Shown here: in pieces, positions 45,111 to 52,790 of the stretch
How the letters are laid out: each line of letters opens with the position of its first letter
Position numbering within the stretch: the first letter of the stretch is position 1
Source: Clostridium sp. M62/1
Lineage (GTDB): Bacteria; Bacillota; Clostridia; Lachnospirales; Lachnospiraceae
Direction of reading: 5' to 3'
DNA: 64,000 bases
Assembly (NCBI RefSeq): GCF_020736365.1
Contig: NZ_CP085988.1
Coordinates: 1,990,001 to 2,054,000, forward strand
Made by a program: the position numbers and the translations under genes
The notes under the pieces: model-generated
What the model was told of the DNA's origin: nothing
Seen by the model: the letters and a program-made list of their open reading frames with translations, nothing else
Databases searched by the model: none

Positions 45111-45617
45111 ATTAGCGATTTAATGATTAACGAACAGATTAGGGACAGAGAGGTTCGTTTGATTGGAGAACATGGAGAGCAGCTCGGCATCATGTCCGCA
45201 AAGGATGCTTACAAGCTGGCGAGAGAGGCAGAGCTTGATCTGGTAAAGATTGCTCCTACCGCAAAGCCGCCGGTATGCAAGATCATTGATTACGGCAAGT
45301 TCAGATACGAGCAGGCTCGCAAGGAAAAAGAAGCTAAAAAGAAACAGAAGGTTATCGAGGTGAAGGAAGTGCGCCTGTCACCTAATATTGATGACAACGA
45401 TCTGAACACAAAGGTGAGCGCTGCCAGAAAGTTTATCGAGAAAGGCAATAAAGTCAAGATTACCCTTCGTTTCAGAGGCCGTGAGATGGCTCATATGTCA
45501 AAAACCAAGTACATCCTCGACGATTTTGCTGAGAAGCTGTCCGACATTGCCGTTGTCGACAAGCCTTCCAAGGTTGAGGGAAGAAGCATTGTGATGTTTT
45601 TAACTGCAAAACGTTAA
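45111..45617 (+). CDS. infC: Translation initiation factor IF-3 (AUU start)
   Basis: 168 residues. No ATG or GTG fits: the ribosome site GGAGGTG is followed after seven bases by ATT AGC GAT TTA ATG ATT AAC GAA, so translation starts at ATT, as in most infC genes, where the rare start lets IF-3 limit its own synthesis. N domain [23 protein letters not shown], linker [17 protein letters not shown] domain [15 protein letters not shown]. It keeps ribosomal subunits apart and checks the start codon. First gene of infC-rpmI-rplT. Confidence 0.95.
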   Translation: MSDLMINEQIRDREVRLIGEHGEQLGIMSAKDAYKLAREAELDLVKIAPTAKPPVCKIIDYGKFRYEQARKEKEAKKKQKVIEVKEVRLSPNIDDNDLNTKVSAARKFIEKGNKVKITLRFRGREMAHMSKTKYILDDFAEKLSDIAVVDKPSKVEGRSIVMFLTAKR

Positions 45618-45649
45618 AAATAGACCATTATCTAAGGAGGAAAATAACC

Positions 45650-45847
45650 ATGCCTAAAATGAAAACAAGCAGAGCTGCTGCTAAGCGTTTTAAAACAACA
45701 GGAACAGGAAAGTTAGTAAGAAACAAGGCTTACAAATCCCATATCTTAACTAAGAAATCTACTAAGAGAAAAAGAAATCTTAGAAAAGACATCGTTACTG
45801 ACGCTACAAACGCAAAAGTAATGAAGAAGATTTTACCATACTTATAA
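45650..45847 (+). CDS. rpmI: Ribosomal protein bL35
   Basis: 65 residues, very basic, [21 protein letters not shown] and ending in LPYL, the standard L35 sequence and length. AAGGAGGAAAATAACC precedes the ATG. Between infC and rplT as in nearly all Firmicutes. Confidence 0.98.
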   Translation: MPKMKTSRAAAKRFKTTGTGKLVRNKAYKSHILTKKSTKRKRNLRKDIVTDATNAKVMKKILPYL

Positions 45848-45878
45848 GATTGAGAGTTTAAGAAGGAGGAAATAACCG

Positions 45879-46235
45879 ATGGCAAGAATCAAAGGCGGAT
45901 TAAACGCTAAGAAAAAACATAACAGAGTGTTAAAACTGGCTAAAGGCTACAGAGGCGCTCGTTCCAAACAGTATAGAATCGCAAAGCAGTCTGTAATGAG
46001 AGCATTAAAGAGCTCCTACGCAGGCCGCAAGGAGAGAAAGAGACAGTTCAGACAGCTCTGGATCGCACGTATCAACGCTGCTGCACGCATTAACGGCTTA
46101 TCCTACAGCAAGTTCATGTACGGCTTAAAGCTGGCTGGCGTTGAGATGAACCGTAAGGTATTATCTGACATGGCTATCAGCGATGCAGAGGGCTTTGCAA
46201 AGTTAGCAGAGCTGGCTAAGTCCAAACTGGCTTAA
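45879..46235 (+). CDS. rplT: Ribosomal protein bL20
   Basis: 118 residues, standard length: [28 protein letters not shown] with the long basic N-terminal helix, and the globular C-terminus ending ELAKSKLA. Binds 23S rRNA early in assembly and usually represses its own operon. AAGGAGGAAATAACCG precedes the ATG. Confidence 0.98.
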   Translation: MARIKGGLNAKKKHNRVLKLAKGYRGARSKQYRIAKQSVMRALKSSYAGRKERKRQFRQLWIARINAAARINGLSYSKFMYGLKLAGVEMNRKVLSDMAISDAEGFAKLAELAKSKLA

Positions 46236-46288
46236 TTTTCAGTTTGCCTGACTTGGATTTTTACAATTCCTGAATTGGAATCATGGAG

Positions 46289-46340
46289 TGCCTGAGGACA
46301 GCAGGGCAGAGATCTGCCTTCTGTTTTCAGGCATTTTTGT
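46289..46340 (+). terminator. Terminator of infC-rpmI-rplT
   Basis: TGCCTGA (46289-46295) pairs with TCAGGCA (46327-46333) around an inner GCAGGGCAGA/TCTGCC stem, followed by five T. The sequence from here to 46485 is A-rich and shows no gene. Confidence 0.8.
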
Positions 46341-46485
46341 TCTGCAGGAGAGATCCTGCTGTTCTGGGGAGAACGGGAAGCAGAAAGACCCGGCGAGGAG
46401 GGACTTCGCGGGGAACTCCGCATATCGGCAGAAAATCAAGGAAAATCATAATAATTAAAAAAATAAAAAAAATTGCAAAAAAAGC

Positions 46486-46514
46486 TTGCCAAACCCCGTC
46501 TGTTATGATATACT
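46486..46514 (+). promoter_or_regulatory. Promoter of the first tRNA-Leu pair
   Basis: TTGCCA (46486-46491), 17-bp spacer, TATACT (46509-46514). Confidence 0.7.
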
Positions 46515-46558
46515 ACAAAACGTCGAAAGGAAAGCGACAAAACAACTGAAAAAGACAT

Positions 46559-46642
46559 GCGGGAGTGCTGGAATTGGCAGACAGGCTAGACTAAGGATCT
46601 AGTGGTTGTATGATCGTGTGGGTTCAAGTCCCATCTCCCGCA
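46559..46642 (+). tRNA. tRNA-Leu (anticodon AAG), copy 1
   Basis: Class II tRNA with long variable arm. Acceptor GCGGGAG/CTCCCGC, anticodon stem CTAGA/TCTAG with loop CTAAGGA (anticodon AAG), T arm GTGGGTTCAAGTCCCAT. CCA not encoded. Identical to 47211-47294. Confidence 0.93.
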
Positions 46643-46645
46643 TAC

Positions 46646-46729
46646 GCAGAAGTGGCGGAATTGGCAGACGCGCACGGTTCAGGTCCGTGTGGTAGCGATA
46701 CCGTGAGAGTTCGAGTCTCTTCTTCTGCA
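46646..46729 (+). tRNA. tRNA-Leu (anticodon CAG), copy 1
   Basis: Class II tRNA. Acceptor GCAGAAG/CTTCTGC, anticodon stem CACGG/CCGTG with loop TTCAGGT (anticodon CAG), long variable arm, T loop TTCGAGT. Only three bases after the preceding tRNA. Identical to 47298-47381. Confidence 0.93.
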
Positions 46730-46735
46730 CGATGG

Positions 46736-46762
46736 AAGCTCTGAGGTAATCAGAGCTTTTTT
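46736..46762 (+). terminator. Terminator of the first tRNA-Leu pair
   Basis: AAGCTCTGA pairs with TCAGAGCTT, followed by a T-run. Confidence 0.85.
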
Positions 46763-46802
46763 CCTTTACAAAAACAGAGTCTGGGAAAGGGGCGGATGAA
46801 AC

Positions 46803-47063
46803 ATGTTCGGAAAGACGGAGATCCTATATCAGGGAAGCGATATGGCTCAGTTTAACCAGATCCGCGCTGCGCTGGAGCAGGCAGGGATCCGGTATGACTG
46901 GGATGTAAACGACAGGCTGGCGCGATGGGCCTTCCCGGGCCGGGGAACGATTCGGTCCTGCATGGGAAGCGCCGGAGCAGGCAGCGGTCAGCCGAAGGAA
47001 TACCGGATCAGAGTGAAGACAGGGGACTTTGATAAGGCTCAGTGGATCATACGCCGGCTGTAG
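46803..47063 (+). CDS. Small DUF2007-like protein
   Basis: 86 residues: MFGKTEILYQGSDMAQFNQIRAALEQAGIRYDWDVND, then a Gly/Ser-rich loop and YRIRVKTGDFDKAQWIIRRL. This strand-helix-strand-helix layout with a 'pick up which copy' Ile/Arg stretch resembles DUF2007 (putative signal-transducing proteins); function unknown. AAAGGGGCGGATGAAAC precedes the ATG. It lies between the two identical tRNA-Leu pairs. Confidence 0.65.
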   Translation: MFGKTEILYQGSDMAQFNQIRAALEQAGIRYDWDVNDRLARWAFPGRGTIRSCMGSAGAGSGQPKEYRIRVKTGDFDKAQWIIRRL

Positions 47064-47143
47064 CACGCTTTCAACGCATTTTCCTGTTCAAATCTTCGCA
47101 TGGCTGAACTGAAACTAAAATTGTAAATTTTTGAAAAAAGTGC

Positions 47144-47172
47144 TTGCATTACCCATTCCCCTGTGCTATAAT
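47144..47172 (+). promoter_or_regulatory. Promoter of the second tRNA-Leu pair
   Basis: TTGCAT (47144-47149), 17-bp spacer, TATAAT (47167-47172). Confidence 0.75.
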
Positions 47173-47210
47173 ACCTTTCGTTGGAAACAACAAGACAAAA
47201 TAAAAGACAT

Positions 47211-47294
47211 GCGGGAGTGCTGGAATTGGCAGACAGGCTAGACTAAGGATCTAGTGGTTGTATGATCGTGTGGGTTCAAGTCCCATCTCCCGCA
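47211..47294 (+). tRNA. tRNA-Leu (anticodon AAG), copy 2
   Basis: Base-for-base the same as 46559-46642; anticodon AAG in loop CTAAGGA. The ten bases or so upstream (AAAAGACAT) are shared as well, but the promoters differ. Confidence 0.93.
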
Positions 47295-47297
47295 TAC

Positions 47298-47381
47298 GCA
47301 GAAGTGGCGGAATTGGCAGACGCGCACGGTTCAGGTCCGTGTGGTAGCGATACCGTGAGAGTTCGAGTCTCTTCTTCTGCA
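47298..47381 (+). tRNA. tRNA-Leu (anticodon CAG), copy 2
   Basis: Base-for-base the same as 46646-46729; anticodon CAG in loop TTCAGGT. Confidence 0.93.
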
Positions 47382-47386
47382 TGATG

Positions 47387-47415
47387 AAAGCTCTGAGGTG
47401 CTCAGAGCTTTTTTC
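47387..47415 (+). terminator. Terminator of the second tRNA-Leu pair
   Basis: AAGCTCTGAG pairs with CTCAGAGCTT, then TTTTTC; the T-run runs into repeat copy 4. Confidence 0.85.
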
Positions 47416-47477
47416 TTTATGTAACAGGAAACTTCGTTCTCTGTTATATAAAAACGCTCCGCGAGGATCGCGCTGCG
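47416..47477 (+). repeat. Terminator-linked repeat, copy 4 (truncated)
   Basis: TTATGTAACAGG...CTGTTATATAAAAACGCTCCGCGAGGATCGCGCTGCG matches the first half of the other copies; the second half, with the final hairpin, is missing and is replaced by a CCGG-rich stem before sufC. Confidence 0.8.
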
Positions 47478-47625
47478 CCGGATGAAAGGCCGGTCCGCAC
47501 AAAATTTGATAGAACTGGAGAACAAGTATAGTAAAACAGGGCAATTTAGTATATAATACCCATTGTGGAAAATGCGGCCCGGCGAGGGCCCGTTCAGCCA
47601 GAATACGATACAAAGGAGGGCCACT

Positions 47626-48363
47626 ATGCTGGAACTTAGAAACATTTCGTTTGAAGTCCAGGAGGAGAAGGAGCAGAGAGAAATCATACACAACCTGGAT
47701 TTAACCATAGAGGACAATGAGTTTGTGGTAATTACCGGTCCCAACGGAGGCGGAAAATCCACCCTTGCAAAGATTATTGCCGGAATCAAGACGCCGACGG
47801 AGGGCTCCATTCTGTTCGACGGGCAGGATATTACGGACAAGAGCATTACGGACAGGGCAAATATGGGTATCAGCTTTGCCTTTCAGCAGCCGGTGCGCTT
47901 TAAGGGGATTCAGGTCCTTGACTTAATCCGCCTGGCGGCCCACGATGACAGGATGTCAGTGGCTGACGCCTGCCGCTATCTCTCAGAGGTGGGACTGTGC
48001 GCCAGGGATTATATCAACCGTGAGGTAAACGGCAGTCTCTCCGGCGGTGAGCTAAAGAGGATTGAGATTGCCACGGTTCTTGCGAGAGCGTCCAGGCTTT
48101 CTGTATTTGACGAGCCGGAGGCAGGAATTGACCTCTGGAGCTTCCAGAACCTGATCCAGGTATTTGAGCGTATGAGGGAGAGGACAAAGGGTTCTATCAT
48201 CATTATTTCCCATCAGGAGAGAATCTTAAATATTGCAGACCGGATCGTGGTGATTGCGGACGGACGCATCACGAAGCAGGGAAAGAAGGAAGAAATCCTT
48301 CCGGAGATTTTAGGAACCGCGTCAGCAGTGGAGGCATGTGATTTTTACAGGAGGGAGCAGTAA
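47626..48363 (+). CDS. sufC: SufC-like Fe-S assembly ATPase
   Basis: 245 residues. Walker A GPNGGGKST (38-46), Q-loop AFQQPVRFKG, signature LSGGELKRIEIA, Walker B SVFDEPEAGID and the switch His in IIISHQER. The SufC type is shown by PVRFKGI and FDEPEAGIDLWSF. With SufB it forms the scaffold for iron-sulphur clusters in the cytoplasm. AAAGGAGGGCCACT fixes ATG 47626. Overlaps sufB by one base. No sufD, sufS or sufU follows. Confidence 0.88.
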   Translation: MLELRNISFEVQEEKEQREIIHNLDLTIEDNEFVVITGPNGGGKSTLAKIIAGIKTPTEGSILFDGQDITDKSITDRANMGISFAFQQPVRFKGIQVLDLIRLAAHDDRMSVADACRYLSEVGLCARDYINREVNGSLSGGELKRIEIATVLARASRLSVFDEPEAGIDLWSFQNLIQVFERMRERTKGSIIIISHQERILNIADRIVVIADGRITKQGKKEEILPEILGTASAVEACDFYRREQ

Positions 48364-49280
48364 TGGACGAGATTCAGAAGACTCTGTTGGAGGAAGTGGC
48401 GGATCTTCACGGTATCCCTGCCGGAGCCTACAATATCCGCGCAAACGGCCAGACGGCTGAGAGAAATACGACGGCCAACATCGACATTGTGACAAAAGAG
48501 GACAAGTCAGGGATTGACATTTATATTAAGCCCGGTACGAAGAACGAGAGCGTACATATCCCTGTCGTTTTAAGCCAGAGCGGCCTGACAGAGACTGTGT
48601 ACAATGATTTCTATATCGGAGACGGCGCCGACGTGACGATCGTGGCCGGCTGTGGGATTCACAACGGAGGAGACGCCTCCTCCCGCCATGACGGAATCCA
48701 CCGCTTTTTTATCGGAAAGGGTGCGAAGATCCGCTATGTGGAGAAGCACTATGGAAGCGGCGACGGAAACGGAAAACGTATCATGAACCCTGTCACAGAG
48801 GTGACTATGGACGAGGGCAGCTATATGGAGATGGAAACCGTCCAGATTAAGGGCGTGGACTCCACGAAGAGAGAGACAAAGGCAGTTCTCGGCAGGGAGG
48901 CCAGAATTGTGATCAAGGAGAGACTGATGACCCACGGAAATCAGGATGCAGAGAGCCGCTTCCACGTAGACTTAAACGGAGAAGACTCCAGCGCCAACGT
49001 GATTTCACGTTCGGTTGCCAGGGATCACTCTCACCAGCTCTATATTTCCAATATCACAGGCAACAGCAGGTGCAGCGGACACACGGAGTGCGATGCGATT
49101 ATCATGGACGAGGCCAGGATTCAGGCTGTTCCTGAGCTGACGGCCAACAATATTGATGCGGCCTTAATCCACGAGGCGGCTATCGGCAAGATAGCGGGGG
49201 AGCAGCTGATCAAGCTGATGACTCTGGGCCTGACGGAGGCAGAGGCAGAGGCTCAGATCGTAAACGGGTTCTTAAAATAG
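48363..49280 (+). CDS. sufB: SufB/SufD-family scaffold protein (short form)
   Basis: 305 residues against about 470 for SufB in the full SUF system. It keeps the beta-helix core (ADVTIVAGCGIHNGG, HYGSGDGNGKRIMNP, VISRSVARDHSHQLYISNITG) and the C-terminal EAAIGKIAGEQLIKLMTLGLTEAEAEAQIVNGFL, in which SufC binds. The N-terminal region of full SufB is missing. SufC plus one short SufB as a stand-alone pair matches the minimal SUF-like (SMS) systems of anaerobes. Confidence 0.85.
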   Translation: MDEIQKTLLEEVADLHGIPAGAYNIRANGQTAERNTTANIDIVTKEDKSGIDIYIKPGTKNESVHIPVVLSQSGLTETVYNDFYIGDGADVTIVAGCGIHNGGDASSRHDGIHRFFIGKGAKIRYVEKHYGSGDGNGKRIMNPVTEVTMDEGSYMEMETVQIKGVDSTKRETKAVLGREARIVIKERLMTHGNQDAESRFHVDLNGEDSSANVISRSVARDHSHQLYISNITGNSRCSGHTECDAIIMDEARIQAVPELTANNIDAALIHEAAIGKIAGEQLIKLMTLGLTEAEAEAQIVNGFLK

Positions 49281-49292
49281 GGAAACAGCCGG

Positions 49293-49333
49293 GGACGCAT
49301 GGAAAGGAGGAATGCCATGCGTCCTCTTTTTTC
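49293..49333 (+). terminator. Terminator of sufCB
   Basis: GGACGCATGG (49293-49302) pairs with CCATGCGTCC (49315-49324), followed by TCTTTTTTC. Confidence 0.88.
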
Positions 49334-49380
49334 TGGCTGGATGCCACAGATTAAAAAACGCTCAGAGGGGAAGGGAGGAA

Positions 49381-50721
49381 ATGAGTGTGGGAAAACAGGA
49401 GGATGAGGAGATTCTCGACACCGCCCTGTTGGCCGGACACATCCTGCTCGAAAATGGAGCGGAGATTTACCGTGTCGAGGAAACCATTGACAGAATTTGC
49501 GCCCATTACGGCGTCAGCTCGGAAAATGCCTTTGTGCTGAGCAATGGAATTTTCCTGACTGCAGGAAACGCCAGAGAGAGCTTTTTCGCTAAGGTACAGC
49601 ACATACCGGTGAGCGGCACACATCTGGACAAGGTGGCTGCAGTCAACCAGCTGTCGAGGGAGATTGTGGAGGGAAAACATTCTATCGAGGAGGCCAGACA
49701 GATCCTGGAGAACATACGGAGGATGCCCGGCAAGAAGAGGTGGATGCAGGTGGCTGCTTCGGGAGTGGGAAGCGCAGCCTTCTGCCTCCTGTTTGGGGGA
49801 ACTGCAAGGGACAGTCTGGCAGCTCTTCTGGCTGGGCTCCTTCTCTACCTCTATGTGCTGTGGCTGGGCGCGCCCCATCTGTCGAAAATAGTGGGAAACA
49901 TCGGAGGCGGAGCTCTGGTCACACTGGTGTGCAGTATTTTTTACCTGGCAGGGGCCGGGGAGAATCTGAACTATATGATGATTGGCTCAATTATGCCTCT
50001 GGTGCCGGGGGTGGCGTTTACCAACGCCATCCGGGATATAGCAGATGGGGATTACATATCTGGATCTGTTCGGATGCTGGACGCTCTTCTGGTCTTTTTC
50101 TGCATCGCCATCGGGGTGGGAATCGGTTTCTCCGCAGTGAGCATGGCTCCGGGGCCGTGGGGGGACCTTCTCAGGGTGACGGATCTGGCAGGAAGCTCCG
50201 GCCAGGTGGCTGAATTTCAGACGGCAGGCTCCCGGCTGCTTCTGATGGGAAAGGAAATTCTGTCTGCCGTTGTGGGAACAGTCAGCTTTTCTCTGCTTTT
50301 TGGGGTCCCCAGAGAGTACTATCCCTACTGCGGGCTCATCGGAGGGGCAGGGTGGCTGGTATATTCCCTCACAGAGCTCATCCTTCCAGGCTCCGGTCCC
50401 TGCTTTGCGGCTACGGCAGTGGTGATCTTTCTGTCCAGAACGGCAGCAGTGCTGGAGAGGTGTCCTGCCACCATTTTTCTGATAGCAGGAATTTTTCCCT
50501 TAGTGCCGGGAGCAGGCGTTTACTGGACTGTGTACCACATTGTCATGGAGGAGCTTTTCATGGCAGTCCAGACCGGCTACTCAGCCATGAAATCAGCAGC
50601 TGCCATTGTGCTGGGCATTGTGTTTGTGTTTGAGCTGCCTCAGGGGCTGTTCATACGTCTGGCAGGCCATGGAAGGCGGACGGGGAAGGCAGAAAAGCCG
50701 CAGGGAAAGGGCACGCCATGA
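49381..50721 (+). CDS. Threonine/serine exporter family protein (ThrE/YjjP-YjjB fusion)
   Basis: 446 residues. The soluble N-terminus (about 1-120) with LAGHILLENGAEIYRVEETI and LSNGIFLTAG is the YjjP/ThrE module. About ten membrane helices follow, with MIGSIMPLVPGVAFTNAIRDIADGDYISG at the joint and a second PLVPGAGVYWTVY module near the end. The chain thus holds both halves that are separate proteins (YjjP and YjjB) in E. coli. Family members export threonine, serine or succinate; the substrate here is open. AGGGGAAGGGAGGAA precedes ATG 49381. Confidence 0.88.
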   Translation: MSVGKQEDEEILDTALLAGHILLENGAEIYRVEETIDRICAHYGVSSENAFVLSNGIFLTAGNARESFFAKVQHIPVSGTHLDKVAAVNQLSREIVEGKHSIEEARQILENIRRMPGKKRWMQVAASGVGSAAFCLLFGGTARDSLAALLAGLLLYLYVLWLGAPHLSKIVGNIGGGALVTLVCSIFYLAGAGENLNYMMIGSIMPLVPGVAFTNAIRDIADGDYISGSVRMLDALLVFFCIAIGVGIGFSAVSMAPGPWGDLLRVTDLAGSSGQVAEFQTAGSRLLLMGKEILSAVVGTVSFSLLFGVPREYYPYCGLIGGAGWLVYSLTELILPGSGPCFAATAVVIFLSRTAAVLERCPATIFLIAGIFPLVPGAGVYWTVYHIVMEELFMAVQTGYSAMKSAAAIVLGIVFVFELPQGLFIRLAGHGRRTGKAEKPQGKGTP

Positions 50722-50827
50722 CCCGGGCCATGAGCTCTGCCAGGCGCCTCATTTCCTTTTATGAATAAAAAGAGTCATTTTTCCGGACGTTTCCTCATAA
50801 ATATAGATGTAATAGTATGGGAAGCGT

Positions 50828-52543
50828 GTGTCTATGAATGATCAGAAAATCGAGAATATTCTGAACCTGGCATTGGATGCCACGGAAAACGAGAGGGAGA
50901 GATCCGGACAGCTGGGTGTGGGTTTTAACCCGGTGGATAACAAATGGGAGCTGATTGTAAAGTACAATGGAAGCCTTGAGAAGGTGGCGGAGGCCCTGCC
51001 GGGGACTGAGGTCGAGGAACTTTCCAACGAGTACGCCATTCTGGTTGTGCCGGAGCCTCTGATCGATGCTCTGGCCTCCTTTTCTGAGATTGAGTACATA
51101 GAAAAACCGAAAAGTCTGAACTTTGCCGTGGTGCAGGCCAGAGCCGCTTCCTGCATTAACCCGGTGCAGACAGGTGCCAGGGGGCTGACAGGGAAGGGGA
51201 CGATTGTGGCGATAATTGATTCCGGCATTGACTATTACCATGAGGATTTCAGAAACCAGGACGGTACCACAAGGATCCTGGAAATGTGGGATCAGAGCCT
51301 GGACCGCGTGTTCACGAGAGAGGAGATCAATGAGGCTCTGAGCCGGGGGAGCAGAAGCGGGGCTGAGGAGGTTGTGCCGTCCAGGGATCTGAGCGGCCAC
51401 GGGACGGCTGTGGCAGGGATTGCAGCCGGGAACGGCAGAGAGAGCGGAGGCAGAAACCGGGGAGTGGCCTATGAGAGTGATCTCCTGGTAGTGCGTCTTG
51501 GAACGCCAAGGGAAAATTCCTTTCCGCGAACCACGGAGCTTATGAAGGCTCTGGATTATGTGGTGAGAAGGGGCCTTTCCTACGGGGAACCGGTAGCAGT
51601 CAATCTGAGCTTTGGAAACTCCTATGGCTCCCATGACGGCACCAGCCTGCTGGAAACCTACATTGATGATATTTCTAACTATTGGAAAACAGTCATTGTG
51701 ACAGGGACGGGAAATGAGGGCAGCAGCAGGGGACATACCTCCGGCCGTTTTTCCATGGGAAAGGACACGGAGATTGAGTTGTCTGTGGCCGACTACGAAA
51801 CGGGATTCGGCGTCCAGCTGTGGAAGCTGTACTCGGATATTGTGGAGATTGCAATTATAAGTCCCGGAGGTCTCACAACCGGAGTGATCAGCGATAAGCT
51901 GGGGCCTCAGCGGATCCGGTTTGGAGAAACGACTGTGCTGCTCTACTACGGAAAGCCCAGCCCGTACAGCCAGGCACAGGAGATTTATCTGGATTTTATT
52001 CCGGACAGAGACTATGTGCAGAGTGGAATCTGGAAAATCCGCCTGACGCCCAGGAAGGTGGCGGTGGGACAGTATGATCTCTGGCTTCCGGGAGGGGGAG
52101 TGCTGAACCGCTCTACCCGGTTCCTGAAACCGGAGCCCAACACAACTCTGACGATTCCTTCTACCGCGTTCCGGGTGATCTCTGTAAGTGCTTACGATGA
52201 TTCCTATCCTTCCTTCGCCGATTTTTCGGGAAGGGGATTTACCAGGCTGGACACCCGGGTTAAACCGGATCTGGCCGCTCCTGGCGTGGGAATCCTCGCT
52301 CCGCGGGCCGGAGGGGGCTATGAGGCGGTGACGGGAACCTCCTTCGCCGCCCCTTTTGCCAGCGGCAGCGCCGCCCTCCTGATGCAGTGGGGAATTGTGG
52401 AGAACAACGATCCCTTCCTCTACGGCGAAAAAATAAAGGCCTACCTGATCCGGGGGGCGAAGCCTCTTCCCGGGGAAAATGTCTATCCTAATGAGCGGCT
52501 GGGCTTTGGGATCCTCTGCCTGGAGGACAGTTTCCCACTCTGA
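50828..52543 (+). CDS. Subtilisin-like S8 peptidase without signal peptide
   Basis: 571 residues. Catalytic triad D131 (AIIDSGIDY), H191 (SGHGTAVAG) and S505 (GTSFAAPFASG), oxyanion Asn at about 296 (GTGNEG). Residues about 1-115 look like a propeptide-type domain, and an insertion of about 150 residues lies between Asn and Ser, as in the Csp-like clostridial subtilases. No signal peptide or anchor is visible, so it is probably cytoplasmic or spore-associated. The complete triad suggests an active protease, unlike CspC-type pseudoproteases. GTG 50828 or ATG 50834 could start it; the ribosome site GGGAAG is modest. Confidence 0.88.
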   Translation: MSMNDQKIENILNLALDATENERERSGQLGVGFNPVDNKWELIVKYNGSLEKVAEALPGTEVEELSNEYAILVVPEPLIDALASFSEIEYIEKPKSLNFAVVQARAASCINPVQTGARGLTGKGTIVAIIDSGIDYYHEDFRNQDGTTRILEMWDQSLDRVFTREEINEALSRGSRSGAEEVVPSRDLSGHGTAVAGIAAGNGRESGGRNRGVAYESDLLVVRLGTPRENSFPRTTELMKALDYVVRRGLSYGEPVAVNLSFGNSYGSHDGTSLLETYIDDISNYWKTVIVTGTGNEGSSRGHTSGRFSMGKDTEIELSVADYETGFGVQLWKLYSDIVEIAIISPGGLTTGVISDKLGPQRIRFGETTVLLYYGKPSPYSQAQEIYLDFIPDRDYVQSGIWKIRLTPRKVAVGQYDLWLPGGGVLNRSTRFLKPEPNTTLTIPSTAFRVISVSAYDDSYPSFADFSGRGFTRLDTRVKPDLAAPGVGILAPRAGGGYEAVTGTSFAAPFASGSAALLMQWGIVENNDPFLYGEKIKAYLIRGAKPLPGENVYPNERLGFGILCLEDSFPL

Positions 52544-52644
52544 TTGGTAATAGAGATCATATGTGTATCATGCGAAGTGTGACAAATTTCATCAATAATT
52601 GTTAAAATTTTCAGAAATAAACACTGTTAAAACAGGTGAAAATA

Positions 52645-52653
52645 TGATATAAT
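52645..52653 (+). promoter_or_regulatory. Extended -10 promoter before dgt
   Basis: TGATATAAT (52645-52653), an extended -10 box; only a weak TGTTAA lies at -35. The leader to the dgt ATG is about 130 nt with a CTGGCTGG/CCGGCCAG-rich stem region. Confidence 0.45.
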
Positions 52654-52790
52654 GACATGATAATCGGGAAAGTTTGGAAATTATTGTCACGCTGGCTGGA
52701 ACCAGAGCTGCCGGACGAACCTGTCTGCTGTTTTCCGGCCGCTGAAAGCTGGCAGCCGGCCAGCCTGAGAGGAACGAAGGATGTGATTGC

